64,000 bases of DNA from Dermatophilus congolensis (GCA_030538115.1 JAUNUP010000004.1:122898-186897), one strand, 5' to 3'. Counted from the stretch's first letter, positions 1-8,621 are shown. Made by a program: numbers and translations. The notes: generated from the letters alone by a model not told the origin.

Positions 1-173
1 GTATCGACGCCGCGGAGGTCGCTCGCGGCACCGACTCGGGCCGCTCGCGGGCCAAGGTGGAGGAGTGGCGCGAGCTCATCGACATCGCGCGGTCCACGCG
101 CCCCGGCGGCCCTGCCACGCCCGCTGACCTGCGGCGCGAGGGTGAAGATCCGACGGAGGCCGACGCCGACTGA
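1..173 (+). CDS. Unrecognised protein, C-terminal 56 residues (partial at window edge)
   Basis: An open frame enters from the left edge (first whole codon at 3) and stops with TGA at 171-173. The visible peptide is strongly charged, with a segment around VEEWRELIDIARSTRP followed by an acidic tail ending EADAD. I do not recognise the family. It is called a gene because the frame has actinobacterial codon bias and the following 156 bases hold no better reading. The opposite-strand frame over the same bases looks like a shadow. The start and most of the protein lie outside the window. Confidence 0.5.
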   Translation, partial: IDAAEVARGTDSGRSRAKVEEWRELIDIARSTRPGGPATPADLRREGEDPTEADAD

Positions 174-329
174 GCTCGCGCAGGTCGTCTCCAGCCGCGG
201 CCGGCGCCCCGGTTGTGGGCAGGGCTGTGGAGGCCCCCGGTGGCGCCGAATGCACACACCGGCAACGCAACCGGCGACAATCTGTGCCCCAGGTGAACGC
301 CCCGAGAACTCTTTGGGGAGAATGGGCGC

Positions 330-1616
330 ATGATGTGGGTCAAGAACGCGATCTGGTGGCAGGTGTATCCACTGGGGTTCGTCGGCGCCCAGATCCGTGG
401 TGACGAGGCCGGTGGCCCCGTGAAACACCGCTTCGCGCACCTCGAAGCGTGGCTGGATCACGCCCTTGAGCTGGGCGCTTCCGGCATCATGCTCGGCCCC
501 GTGTTCGCCTCCGAGTCACATGGTTACGACACCATCGACCACTTCCGTATCGACCCCCGGCTGGGCGACCTGGCCGATTTCGACCACTTCGTGCTCGAGG
601 CCAAGTCGCGGGGGCTGCGTGTCTGTCTCGACGGAGTGTTCAACCATGTGGGTAAGCAGTTCTCGGCGTACCGCCGGGTGCTCAAGGGCGGTCCGGAGGC
701 GCCGGAGAGCAAGTGGTTCCACCTCACGTGGCCCGATGGGTGGAAAAAGGGCACCGAGCCCGAGTACCGACGGTTCGAGGGGCACGGTCCCCTCGTCGAG
801 TTGAACCACGACAGCGACGTGGTGGCCGACTACGTGATCGACGTGATGAAGTTCTGGCTCTGCCGCGGCGTCGACGCCTGGCGTCTCGATGCCGCCTATG
901 CAGTCGACCCGGCGTTCTGGGCAAAGGTGCTGCCCAAGGTGCGCGAGAAGTACCCGAAGGCCTGGTTCGTGGGCGAGGTGATTCACGGCGACTACGCCGG
1001 CATCGTGCAGAGCTCGACGATGGACAGCCTCACCCAGTACGAACTGTGGAAGGCCATCTGGAGCAGCCTGAACGACGTGAACTTCCACGAGTTGAAGCAC
1101 GCCCTGGGTCGGCATCAGGAGTTCATGGCCTCGTTCGTGCCGCAGACGTTCGTCGGCAACCACGACGTGACCCGCATCGTCGACGCCGCGGGCAGCCCCG
1201 AAAAGGCGATCCTCGCCGCAACGGTGCTGTTCACCGTGGCCGGCATCCCCTCGATCTATTACGGCGACGAACACGGCTTCACGGGAGTGAAGACCGAGAC
1301 GGAGTCCGGGGACGACGCGGTTCGCCCCACCATGCCCCAATCGCCGAGCGAGCTCGCGAAGACGGGCAGCCGCGTGCACGACGCCTACCGCGGACTCATC
1401 GCGATGCGGCGCCGCCATCCGTGGCTCGTGCGCTCGCGCGTGGAGGTCGAACAGGTCACCAACGAGCGGGTGGTCTACCGGGCGATCCCCGACAAGGGCA
1501 AGGCCGCCGGCCGCGCCGCGGATCAGGTACTCACGGTGACACTCGACCTCACCGACCCGCAGGCGCCCGCCGCCTCCGTCATCGACGTCGACGGCAACGA
1601 GGAGTTCAGGATCTAG
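330..1616 (+). CDS. GH13 alpha-amylase family glycoside hydrolase
   Basis: A 428-residue enzyme expected to cut or transfer alpha-glucosidic bonds in starch- or trehalose-like sugars, probably in the cytoplasm because no signal peptide is visible. The TIM-barrel motifs are present: DGVFNHVG near residue 101, nucleophile Asp187 in WRLDAA, acid/base Glu216 in FVGEV, and Asp279 in FVGNHD. At 428 residues it is shorter than many GH13 enzymes, so the C-terminal beta domain is reduced. A GGGGAG ribosome site lies 10 bases before ATG 330; ATG 333 is an alternative start. The substrate (maltodextrin, sucrose or trehalose) cannot be told from sequence. It stands alone, 62 bases before an ArsC-like gene. 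Confidence 0.85.
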   Translation: MMWVKNAIWWQVYPLGFVGAQIRGDEAGGPVKHRFAHLEAWLDHALELGASGIMLGPVFASESHGYDTIDHFRIDPRLGDLADFDHFVLEAKSRGLRVCLDGVFNHVGKQFSAYRRVLKGGPEAPESKWFHLTWPDGWKKGTEPEYRRFEGHGPLVELNHDSDVVADYVIDVMKFWLCRGVDAWRLDAAYAVDPAFWAKVLPKVREKYPKAWFVGEVIHGDYAGIVQSSTMDSLTQYELWKAIWSSLNDVNFHELKHALGRHQEFMASFVPQTFVGNHDVTRIVDAAGSPEKAILAATVLFTVAGIPSIYYGDEHGFTGVKTETESGDDAVRPTMPQSPSELAKTGSRVHDAYRGLIAMRRRHPWLVRSRVEVEQVTNERVVYRAIPDKGKAAGRAADQVLTVTLDLTDPQAPAASVIDVDGNEEFRI

Positions 1617-1678
1617 CCAGTGGCAATGCGCCAGCGTGTCGCTAGGCTCGAGGCTGTACCGCCTGCCGAGGAGGCCGC

Positions 1679-2053
1679 ATGACCGCCCATTTCACCCTCT
1701 TCCACAACCCCAACTGTTCGACCTCCCGCGCCGCGCTCGATGCGAGCAAGGCGAGCGGCAAGAAGGTCGATGTCGTGCAGTACCTCAAAGCCCCGCTGGC
1801 CGAGCAGGCGCTGCGCGACCTCATCGCCGTACTCGAAGACCCCGTGACCGACCTCGTGCGTCGCGACAAGAAGTTCACCGAACTGGGGCTCACCGACGCC
1901 GACGTCGCCGACACCGACCAGGTCGTGAAGGTGCTCGTCGCGCACCCGGCGCTGATGCAGCGGCCGATTCTCGTCAAGCACGACGGCGCTACCTGGAGCA
2001 AGGCCGCCATCGGGCGCCCGAAGGAGCGGATTCCCCAGATGCTCGACGGCTGA
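1679..2053 (+). CDS. ArsC/Spx-like thioredoxin-fold reductase
   Basis: A 124-residue protein of the ArsC family. The active-site loop NPNCSTSR near residue 11 carries one cysteine, as in glutaredoxin-dependent arsenate reductases and YfgD-type proteins. The C-terminal RPILVKHDG...IGRPKE segment is the usual family signature with the substrate-side arginine. No other ars gene is adjacent, so arsenate reduction is only a family-level guess. The ribosome site GAGGAGG sits just before the ATG. A strong hairpin follows the gene. Confidence 0.82.
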   Translation: MTAHFTLFHNPNCSTSRAALDASKASGKKVDVVQYLKAPLAEQALRDLIAVLEDPVTDLVRRDKKFTELGLTDADVADTDQVVKVLVAHPALMQRPILVKHDGATWSKAAIGRPKERIPQMLDG

Positions 2054-2116
2054 ACGCCGAACACCCCGAGCACCCGCAGCACACCGAGCACTCAGCGCGA
2101 CGTGCTCATGACGCAG

Positions 2117-2150
2117 AAAGGGCGGGCCGTGTAGTCACGGCCCGCCCTTT
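2117..2150. terminator. Perfect 15-bp hairpin between convergent genes
   Basis: Arms 2117-2131 and 2136-2150 are exact reverse complements with a TAGT loop. The left arm starts AAAGGGCGGG and the right arm ends in TTT, so it can work as an intrinsic terminator in both directions. It separates the ArsC-like gene from the converging beta-glucuronidase gene. Confidence 0.85.
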
Positions 2151-2219
2151 CGCCCTTCCCAGCCGTACGCGCAGAGACGGCCGGGGGTTCGTGGTGGGTG
2201 GTTATGTCCCGGATCGAGA

Positions 2220-4025
2220 TTACTTGCCCATCGCTGTCCAGCGGGCCCGAAGGTGGTGAGCGGCCAGCTTCGGCTGCCGGTCGCGGGTGAACGCGCCCTT
2301 CTTGTTGCCGCCGACCCGCATGATGCCGGGCACGGTCATGAAATCGGCGAAGTTCCAGCCCTGTTCGCCGACGACCTCGTCGAATTCGTCGAAGACCTTC
2401 TCGTTCGCGACTAGGTAGGCCTGCTGGTACTCCTCCGACCACGGCTGCGCGGGCAGCTCGTGGTGGCCGGGGTAGGTGTCGGCGCCGTACTCGGTCATGA
2501 TGATCGGCTTGCCGTCGCCCGCCCACTGGGCCATCTCCGCGCGGAAGTCGCGCTCGGCCCCGGCCAGGTCACCGGTGTTGACATACCAGCCGTAGTAGCG
2601 GTTGAGCATGATGAGGTCGGCGAACTGGCTGACCCGGCACTTGCCGTGCGGGGAGAGCATGACGTTGACGAACCCGACGGGGCGGGTCGGGTCGGCGTCG
2701 CGGGCCACGTCGAAGAGCGGGCGGAAGTAGTCTTCCGAACCCTGCGTGTGCGATTCGGGCTCGTTGGCGATCGACCAGATGATGACCGACGGGTGGTTCT
2801 TGTCGCGGGCGACGAGGTCGCGGATCACTTGGGCGTGCACCTCGCGGGAGGCATCGTTGACGGTCTCGGGGGTGAAGGTTTCGTAGCCCTGTCCGCCGAA
2901 GATGCCGCCGCCGAGGCCCATGTTCTGGCCCACCGCGGGGGTCTCGTCGATAACGAGAAAGCCCTGTGCGTCGGCGTAGTCGAGCACGTCTTCGCTGTAG
3001 GGGTAGTGGGAGGTGCGGAAGCTGTTGGCGCCGATCCACTTGAGCAGCTCGAAGTCGCGGATCATCATCGCGTCGCTGTGCGCCTTGCCGATGGTCACGT
3101 GGTCTTCGTGCATGCCGAAGCCCTTGAGGTACACCGGCTCGCCGTTGAGCAGCAGCTTCGTGCCGTCGATCGCGATCGTGCGGATGCCGACCTTCTGATA
3201 GACCGAGTCGATCAGCGTACCGCCCTCGCCGGTGTCGACGACCTTGACTTCGAGGTCGTAGAGGTAACCGTCGCCGACATTCCAGAAGTGCGCATTCTCC
3301 ACTGTGAGCTGGGCATTCGCGCCGTGCGCAGTGGCGACCTGGTTGCCCTCGGGATCGCGGAGGACGAGTTGTACGCCCGCGGAGTCGGCTGCCTCGCCCG
3401 CGACCTCGACCGTCACGTCGACCGTGCCCGTGCTGCCCGCAGGGTCTGGAATGCCGGTGACCACGGTGATGTCGTCGACGTACGTCTTCGGGGTGGCCGA
3501 GAGCCAGACCGTGCGGTGGATGCCCGCGTAGTTGAAGAAGTCGTGCCAGTACTTCTGCTTCTTCACGCCCTGCTCGTCGACGATGACGCCGGGCGGGATC
3601 GACTGGAAGGAGAGCGTGTTGTTGACGCAGGCCGTGACCCGCACCGTCTCGCCGGCCGCCACGTGGGCCGTGATGTCGGCCTCGAAGGGCAGGTAGCCGC
3701 CCTCGTGGCTGACGACCTCCGTGTCGCCGACCCACACGGTCGCCCGGTGGGTGGCCGATTCGAAGTGAAGCAGGATGCGCTGCCCCGCCCAACCGCGGGG
3801 GATGACGAGATCGGTCTGGTACCAGATGTCGCCGAAGAAATCGTGCGTCTCCAGGTCGGTGAACAGGTCGTTGAACGATGACGGGACCGCCATGTCGACG
3901 GCGTCGGCGAGGCGCGCGGCCTGCCAGTTCTCGGTGCGGCCCACCCCGTCGGTGTCGAGGCGGAATTTCCAGAGGCCGTTGAGGTTTTTCCGCTCACGCG
4001 TGGAGGTGTCGGCGGGCCTGAGCAT
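2220..4025 (-). CDS. uidA: Beta-glucuronidase (GH2)
   Basis: A 601-residue GH2 enzyme that releases D-glucuronic acid from glucuronides. The order is sugar-binding domain, immunoglobulin-like domain, then TIM barrel. The acid/base is Glu422 in the NEP motif and the nucleophile is Glu512 in TEYG. Asn574 and Lys576 in VGGNKKG form the N-x-K pair that reads the glucuronate carboxylate, which separates glucuronidases from beta-galactosidases. Length matches E. coli GusA. The frame stays open further upstream, but ATG 4025 gives the conserved MLRP start and has GAAGGA 7 bases before it. No glucuronide transporter or UidR-like regulator is adjacent. It is divergent from the S9 peptidase. Confidence 0.93.
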   Translation of the reverse strand: MLRPADTSTRERKNLNGLWKFRLDTDGVGRTENWQAARLADAVDMAVPSSFNDLFTDLETHDFFGDIWYQTDLVIPRGWAGQRILLHFESATHRATVWVGDTEVVSHEGGYLPFEADITAHVAAGETVRVTACVNNTLSFQSIPPGVIVDEQGVKKQKYWHDFFNYAGIHRTVWLSATPKTYVDDITVVTGIPDPAGSTGTVDVTVEVAGEAADSAGVQLVLRDPEGNQVATAHGANAQLTVENAHFWNVGDGYLYDLEVKVVDTGEGGTLIDSVYQKVGIRTIAIDGTKLLLNGEPVYLKGFGMHEDHVTIGKAHSDAMMIRDFELLKWIGANSFRTSHYPYSEDVLDYADAQGFLVIDETPAVGQNMGLGGGIFGGQGYETFTPETVNDASREVHAQVIRDLVARDKNHPSVIIWSIANEPESHTQGSEDYFRPLFDVARDADPTRPVGFVNVMLSPHGKCRVSQFADLIMLNRYYGWYVNTGDLAGAERDFRAEMAQWAGDGKPIIMTEYGADTYPGHHELPAQPWSEEYQQAYLVANEKVFDEFDEVVGEQGWNFADFMTVPGIMRVGGNKKGAFTRDRQPKLAAHHLRARWTAMGK

Positions 4026-4086
4026 GCTGTGTCCTTCCCGGATTCCATCGAGTTTGCTCATGACGCTAGTGAGGGCTGCCGACGGC

Positions 4087-4103
4087 GCGGCAACGGTTGC
4101 CGC
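4087..4103. promoter_or_regulatory. 17-bp perfect palindrome, candidate operator
   Basis: GCGGCAAC, one central base, then GTTGCCGC: two exact 8-base arms in the gap between divergent uidA and the S9 peptidase gene. It lies 62 bases upstream of the uidA start. Its size and symmetry suit a dimeric repressor such as a LacI-, GntR- or TetR-type protein, but no regulator gene adjoins it. Confidence 0.5.
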
Positions 4104-4214
4104 CCTTTGTCCACGGCTTCTCGGGAGGCGCAGCCGGCCGTTCATGCGCCTACGGTGGGTCTCATCGCTGTTGTGTCAGCGTTTCTGCGACATCCCAGGG
4201 GGAGGGGAGCGCTT

Positions 4215-5990
4215 GTGAACAGCCAGGTCCACCGGCCCTCGCGAGGCGCTTCGATCTCGCCCAGCGGCTCGGGGTTCGCCCACATCGTCGATTCGCGGGA
4301 GTACCCGCACATCGTGCAGCGGTACCTCGACGGGCTCGTCGCCACGGCTTCGCGCGACAACAACGTCCCCGTGAGCGGCCCGGTCATCAAGGTGCTCCAC
4401 TCCGAAGACGGGTACTGGGTGGCCTGCGAGATCGCGCCGAAGGGGACCGAGCGAACCCAGGTGTGGATCGTCACCACCGACCCCGGCGACCCCATCGCCC
4501 TGCGGGTCGACGAGGGCGAAGACACCGCCGCGCGCCTCGTCGCCTGGGACGGCGCGCTCCTCGCCATCACGATCTTCGGCGCCGAAGGGATGAGCGAATC
4601 GCGCCTCGTCGACCCACGGACTCTGGAGCACCGCGTCATCGACACGAGTCGTCTCGGGCTGCTCGCCGACGCACGTGACGGCGCGATTCTGCTGCGTACC
4701 GGACGCCGAGGGCAGCATCGGCTGCTCTACCGCGACGACACCCACGAGCTGCACCTCTACCCGCACGAGCTCGATTCGGTGACCGACCGGGGGCGGCTGC
4801 TCCGCATGCGGGGATCGGACGGGTCGCGTCGGATTCTCGTGCGCACCGATCACGGAGGCGCGTTCGCGCGGCTCGACGAGGTGACGATCGCCGAGGGTGC
4901 CGCCAGTGCCCGCACTCTCGCCGCACGTGACGGCTGCGAACTCGACGACTTCGTGGTCTCTCTGGACGAATCGACGGCAGCTCTGCTGTGGAACGTCGAC
5001 GGCGGGCGTAGCGAACTGCAGCTGTTCGACCTGCTGAGCGAACGACTCTCCGCCCCCGTTCACCTACCCGGGGCGGTGCTCTCGGAGCCCAGCATCAGCG
5101 CCGACGGGAGCCTGGTCGCGGTGACGATGGAGGGGCCGGGGCAGGCTCCTACCGTGGTCGTCATCGACACCGCTTCACGTCGTTGGGCACCTGTCGACCA
5201 CGTGCCGCCTGTCGCGTCCGCGGTGCAGCCCGACCGGCTGCGGTTCACGGCTCCCGACGGCACTCCGCTCGAAGGGTGGCTCTACCGACCTGCAGGCGTG
5301 CGCGGGCCGGGGCCGCTGCTTCTCTGGCTCCACGGCGGGCCCGAGTCGCAGTTCAGGCCAGGATGCAGGGGGCTCATGGCCGCCGCCGTCGAAGCCGGGA
5401 TCACGGTGTTCGCGCCCAACGTGCGCGGCTCGACCGGGTACGGCAAACGCTTCGCCCACGCCGACGACCAGGCCCGACGCTTCGCCGCCATAGCCGACGT
5501 GCGGGCCGCGGCCGTCGAGATGGTCGCCCGCGGCATCGCCGATCCCGACCGCATCGCCATCGCCGGTCACTCGTACGGCGGCTACCTCACGTGGACCGCG
5601 CTCGCCATGTACCCCGACCTGTTCGCTTGCGGAATCCCCGTGTGCGGCATGAGCTCTCTCGTGACGTTCTACGAGAGCACGGAGCCCTGGATCGCGGCCG
5701 CCTCGTACAGCAAGTACGGGCACCCGGTGCGCGACCCCGACTTCTTGCGGGCCCTCTCCGCGCTACCGATCATCGACCAGGTGCGAGTGCCGGTGCTCGC
5801 TCTTCACGGGCGCAACGACACCGACGTGGCGCTCACGGAGTCGACACAGGCCGTCGAGGCGCTGGTGGCGCGCGGCATCGACGCCCGCGTCGAGATCTTC
5901 GAAGGGGAGGGGCACACGTTCGCCAAGCCTGCGACGCTACGCACTCAGGTCGAGCTCACGATCGACTTCCTCAACCGCCACCTGGGCTGA
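4215..5990 (+). CDS. S9 family prolyl oligopeptidase / acylaminoacyl peptidase
   Basis: A 591-residue serine peptidase with an N-terminal beta-propeller region that gates access and a C-terminal alpha/beta hydrolase domain. The triad is visible as Ser453 in GHSYGG, Asp535 in GRNDTD and His567 in GEGHTF. LWLHGGPESQ marks the oxyanion strand. There is no signal peptide, so it acts in the cytoplasm on short peptides or N-acyl amino acids. GTG 4215 is chosen because a GGGAGGGGAG ribosome site lies just upstream; the frame is open further left but without such a site. The gene converges on the Nudix-NYN gene with only 7 bases between stops. Confidence 0.88.
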   Translation: MNSQVHRPSRGASISPSGSGFAHIVDSREYPHIVQRYLDGLVATASRDNNVPVSGPVIKVLHSEDGYWVACEIAPKGTERTQVWIVTTDPGDPIALRVDEGEDTAARLVAWDGALLAITIFGAEGMSESRLVDPRTLEHRVIDTSRLGLLADARDGAILLRTGRRGQHRLLYRDDTHELHLYPHELDSVTDRGRLLRMRGSDGSRRILVRTDHGGAFARLDEVTIAEGAASARTLAARDGCELDDFVVSLDESTAALLWNVDGGRSELQLFDLLSERLSAPVHLPGAVLSEPSISADGSLVAVTMEGPGQAPTVVVIDTASRRWAPVDHVPPVASAVQPDRLRFTAPDGTPLEGWLYRPAGVRGPGPLLLWLHGGPESQFRPGCRGLMAAAVEAGITVFAPNVRGSTGYGKRFAHADDQARRFAAIADVRAAAVEMVARGIADPDRIAIAGHSYGGYLTWTALAMYPDLFACGIPVCGMSSLVTFYESTEPWIAAASYSKYGHPVRDPDFLRALSALPIIDQVRVPVLALHGRNDTDVALTESTQAVEALVARGIDARVEIFEGEGHTFAKPATLRTQVELTIDFLNRHLG

Positions 5991-5997
5991 GACGCGC

Positions 5998-6990
5998 TCA
6001 GGCGAACAGCCCGAGCAAGGTGCCCGCCCCGATCGTGCGAGCGCCAGCCCCTTCAGCGCGTGAGCGCAACTCGCGGTCGGAGGTCACCACTGTGACGTGG
6101 GGTGATGTGCTCTCGTGCGGTGCTGCGTTGTCATGTGGTGCTGTGCTGTCGTGGGGTGATCCGTCATCGTGCGGTGCTGCGTCGTCGGCGCAGAGGAGCC
6201 CGGTGACGGTATCGACGATCGCCTGGTCCCCGTCCTGCGAAGCTCGCACGATGTCGAGCGCGCCACGCGTGCCCTGCTCAGGGGCGTCGATACCTCTGGC
6301 CTGGCCCTCGACAACAGCGACGATGCGCGGCCAGAGCCGCCACTCGTCTGCGAGACCGAACAACGGCCCGGGCACCCCGTCGTACGCGAGGTCAGAGAGC
6401 TGACTCACGAGCCGCTGCGCAGCCCCGGCGCGGTCCTTCCACCAGCCGTCGGGACGCGACCCCATGACGTTCGCGACATCGACCACGAGAACCGGTCGGT
6501 GTTCGAGGCGTGCGCGCAGCTCGGGCCACATGTTGGCGACGCCGGGGTGGAGTTCGCGCGACTCGACCTCCGCGAAGCTGAGCCAGGCGAGTTCGAGGCT
6601 CTCGGCGTCGCCGATGACGGGCTCGAACGGTGCGGTGACTTCGGCGATCACGGTGGTGTAGGTCCAGTACCCGACGTCGAACAGATGCGTGGCGAGGAGC
6701 CGAAGGTCGGCGACGACGACTCCGGCTTCTTCGTGGGATTCGCGCAGGGCGCCCGCGATGGCGTCTTCGTCGAGGTGGCGGGCACCTCCCGGCAGACCCC
6801 AGGTGCCGCCGAAGTGGCTCCAGCCGACGCGGTGCTGCATGAGTACGCCACGATCCGGGTCGTGGGCCAGCAGCCCGGCGGCGCCGTTGAGCCCCCAGAA
6901 CCGGCCGCGCTCGCCCTCGGCCCAGGCATCAGCGGCGTCACGAGGCCCGTAAGGCCGCCGCAGGTGGGCTTCGACGTGGGGATCGCTCAC
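5998..6990 (-). CDS. Nudix hydrolase fused to a NYN (PIN-like) nuclease domain
   Basis: A 330-residue two-domain protein. Residues about 35-160 hold a complete Nudix box, GGARHLDE followed seven residues later by RESHEEAGV, so nucleoside-diphosphate or capped-nucleotide hydrolysis is expected. From about residue 167 a second domain begins VLVVDVANVMGS and ends VTVVTSDREL, which fits a NYN/PIN-fold ribonuclease with its usual acidic residues. Between the core and the last strand of the NYN domain lies a hexapeptide repeat (separate entry). The pairing suggests linked RNA-end hydrolysis and RNA cleavage, which is inference. ATG 6990 is the first start in frame. Confidence 0.85.
   Translation of the reverse strand: MSDPHVEAHLRRPYGPRDAADAWAEGERGRFWGLNGAAGLLAHDPDRGVLMQHRVGWSHFGGTWGLPGGARHLDEDAIAGALRESHEEAGVVVADLRLLATHLFDVGYWTYTTVIAEVTAPFEPVIGDAESLELAWLSFAEVESRELHPGVANMWPELRARLEHRPVLVVDVANVMGSRPDGWWKDRAGAAQRLVSQLSDLAYDGVPGPLFGLADEWRLWPRIVAVVEGQARGIDAPEQGTRGALDIVRASQDGDQAIVDTVTGLLCADDAAPHDDGSPHDSTAPHDNAAPHESTSPHVTVVTSDRELRSRAEGAGARTIGAGTLLGLFA
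6097..6186 (-). repeat. Five in-frame 18-bp repeats coding a D-x-x-[AS]-P-H array
   Basis: Residues 269-298 of the Nudix-NYN protein are five consecutive six-residue units of the form [DE]-x-x-[AS]-P-H, coded by imperfect 18-bp tandem units. They form an acidic, histidine-rich loop set just before the last conserved strand of the NYN domain. The regular histidine spacing would suit metal binding, but this may only be slippage in a tolerant loop. Confidence 0.85.
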
Positions 6991-7070
6991 CCCACCATCG
7001 TGGCACGCCCCGCCCTTCGCTTTTCGGTGCGACCCGACTCCGGCAGGCGGCGGCTCCCCTAACTTCTGCT

Positions 7071-7131
7071 AGCAGGGGATAAGCGAGAGCGCACAGTTTA
7101 GAAACTGTGTTCTCGTCGCTCAACCTCTGCT
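7071..7131. repeat. 61-bp palindromic repeat, copy 1 (left arm degenerate)
   Basis: The left arm differs from copy 2 at 3 of 16 positions; the remaining 45 bases, including the inner hairpin CACAGTTT-AG-AAACTGTG and the right arm, are identical to 8636-8680. Homology continues a few bases out on both sides (GCT before, GAGTCGC after). It lies between divergently transcribed genes, a position where a terminator is not expected, so it is more likely a dispersed mobile or recombination-derived repeat. Confidence 0.85.
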
Positions 7132-7185
7132 GAGTCGCCCGGAGCGCCCTGTGAGCGATCGGGCCCGAAACACTCCCACATTCAC

Positions 7186-7260
7186 CAGCGAATCGTTGCC
7201 AGTCGTCCAGCGAACCGTCTCGCGAACATCAGCGAATCTGTGATGAAGAGGCAGCGAATC
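7186..7260 (+). repeat. Four 9-bp direct repeats at exact 22-bp spacing (iteron-like)
   Basis: CAGCGAATC begins at 7186, 7230 and 7252, and CAGCGAACC at 7208. Each start is exactly 22 bp after the previous one, about two helical turns, so bound proteins would sit on one face. The array ends 25 bases before the ATPase start. It may be the operator of the ATPase gene, a promoter-proximal binding array or the relic of a replication or integration site. Confidence 0.8.
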
Positions 7261-7285
7261 AACTTCTATCCGGTAGGCTCACATC

Positions 7286-8533
7286 ATGTCGACGCTGGTC
7301 AGGAGGAGCGCTTCCGCGTTCGCTGAGCAAGCCTTGGGGGCCTTCCCGATATTGACGATTCAGGGGGCGCGCCAGGTCGGCAAGAGCACGTTCGCCTCGA
7401 TGCTGGTGCAGGGGCGCCCTGCGCGGCTTCTGACGCTCGATGATCCCGCGACGGCCGACGCTGCCCGCCTGGACCCGGTCGATTTCGTGGATCAGGCACC
7501 CGAAGCGACCCTCGTTATCGATGAATTGCAGCGGGTCCCTTCTCTGCTGCTGGCGTTGAAGGCTTCCGTTGATCGCGACCGGAGGTCCGGGCGTTTCATC
7601 ATCACGGGGTCGTCGGATCTGCTGCGCCTCGAGCGCACGCCCGACAGCCTTGCGGGCAGGGCAGTGACCATCGACCTGCGGGGGTTCAGCCGGGGAGAAC
7701 TGATCGGACGTCACGAGGATTTCGTGACACGTCTGCTGGAAGCGCAGGATCCGGCTGCCTTCTCCAGTTCGTGGCGTCGAGCCGACGTGGCCGCGGCGAT
7801 TGCGGCGGGCGGATATCCCGAGGCGACGCGGCTGCAGGGCAAGCTGCGTCGCGTGTGGCTCGACAGTTACGTCACGCGGCTGCTGCAACGCGATGCGACC
7901 GAGGTCGGGCGTGTCAGTGACCCTGCTCGCTTGCGTTCGATGCTGCGGTTGATCGCGGCGAACCAGGCAGGTGAACTGGTCAAGGCCCGTTTGGCGGAGG
8001 CGGCGCAACTGGCGGCCACGACTGTGACCAGCTACCTCGACGTGCTGCAGACGCTCTACCTCGTCGACCTCATCCCTCCGTGGACCGCGAACCTCACTCG
8101 GCGCGAAATCGGTCGGCCCAAGGCTGTCGTTTCCGATTCGGCCGTGGCCCTTCGCCTGGGGGGGAGTACCGAGGCCCAGATCAGTCAGGTCGTGGGCGGC
8201 GATCATCTGGGCGGCTTGCTCGAGGGGTTCGTCGCGGCCGAGTTGCTGAAGCAACGCACGTGGAGTGACACGGAGTTCGAGCTGTTCCATTTCAGGGACC
8301 GCAATGGCCCCGAGGTCGATCTCGTCATCGAACTCCAGTCGGGCGGCGTGATCGGCGTGGAAGTCAAGGCGTCGGGTACGTTCCGCGCCGATCATTGCGC
8401 TGGCTTGAGGTTCTTGAAGGATCGGCTGGGAGAGCGGTTTCTCGCCGGTGTTGTTCTCGGTACGGCTCCGCAGGCGGTGCGGTTCGGCCCGCGGATATGG
8501 GGCCTGCCTGTCTCCGCCCTGTGGGAGCTGTGA
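7286..8533 (+). CDS. AAA-family ATPase with DUF4143 domain
   Basis: A 415-residue protein. The N-terminal AAA_14 domain has Walker A GARQVGKST near residue 27 and Walker B TLVIDEL near residue 75, followed by the sensor-like ITGSSDLL. The C-terminal half matches the DUF4143 domain, with the FELFHFRDRNGPEVDLVIE core that resembles a PD-(D/E)xK nuclease fold. These proteins are widespread, often strain-specific, and of unproved function. GGTAGG precedes ATG 7286. The gene stands alone between two copies of a 61-bp palindrome and just after a 22-bp-spaced repeat array, which suggests it arrived as a unit. Confidence 0.85.
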   Translation: MSTLVRRSASAFAEQALGAFPILTIQGARQVGKSTFASMLVQGRPARLLTLDDPATADAARLDPVDFVDQAPEATLVIDELQRVPSLLLALKASVDRDRRSGRFIITGSSDLLRLERTPDSLAGRAVTIDLRGFSRGELIGRHEDFVTRLLEAQDPAAFSSSWRRADVAAAIAAGGYPEATRLQGKLRRVWLDSYVTRLLQRDATEVGRVSDPARLRSMLRLIAANQAGELVKARLAEAAQLAATTVTSYLDVLQTLYLVDLIPPWTANLTRREIGRPKAVVSDSAVALRLGGSTEAQISQVVGGDHLGGLLEGFVAAELLKQRTWSDTEFELFHFRDRNGPEVDLVIELQSGGVIGVEVKASGTFRADHCAGLRFLKDRLGERFLAGVVLGTAPQAVRFGPRIWGLPVSALWEL

Positions 8534-8573
8534 AGAGGAATCGCGCCCGGAGGATGGAGCAGGGGGAGGTGCC

Positions 8574-8621
8574 GTGAGATTCGTATTGGCACCCGACTCG
8601 TTCAAGGAGTCCATGTGCTAG
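8574..8621 (+). pseudogene. Truncated 5' fragment of a glycerate kinase gene
   Basis: Starting at GTG 8574, which has a GGGGGAGG ribosome site, 14 codons reproduce the start of the intact glycerate kinase at 11087. Over 42 bases (8574-8615 against 11087-11128), 39 are identical. The frame then runs into the 61-bp palindrome and stops at TAG 8619-8621. Sequence upstream of the two starts is unrelated. It is a remnant of a second or former glycerate kinase start. Confidence 0.8.

Noticed and set aside
296..327. CGCCC...GGGCG fold covering the ribosome site of the GH13 gene
   Set aside because: The paired segments are short and such pairings are frequent in high-GC leaders.
7021..7065. Possible second glycerate kinase remnant next to repeat copy 1
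   Set aside because: Only a short ACCCGACTC match is present, which is no better than chance.
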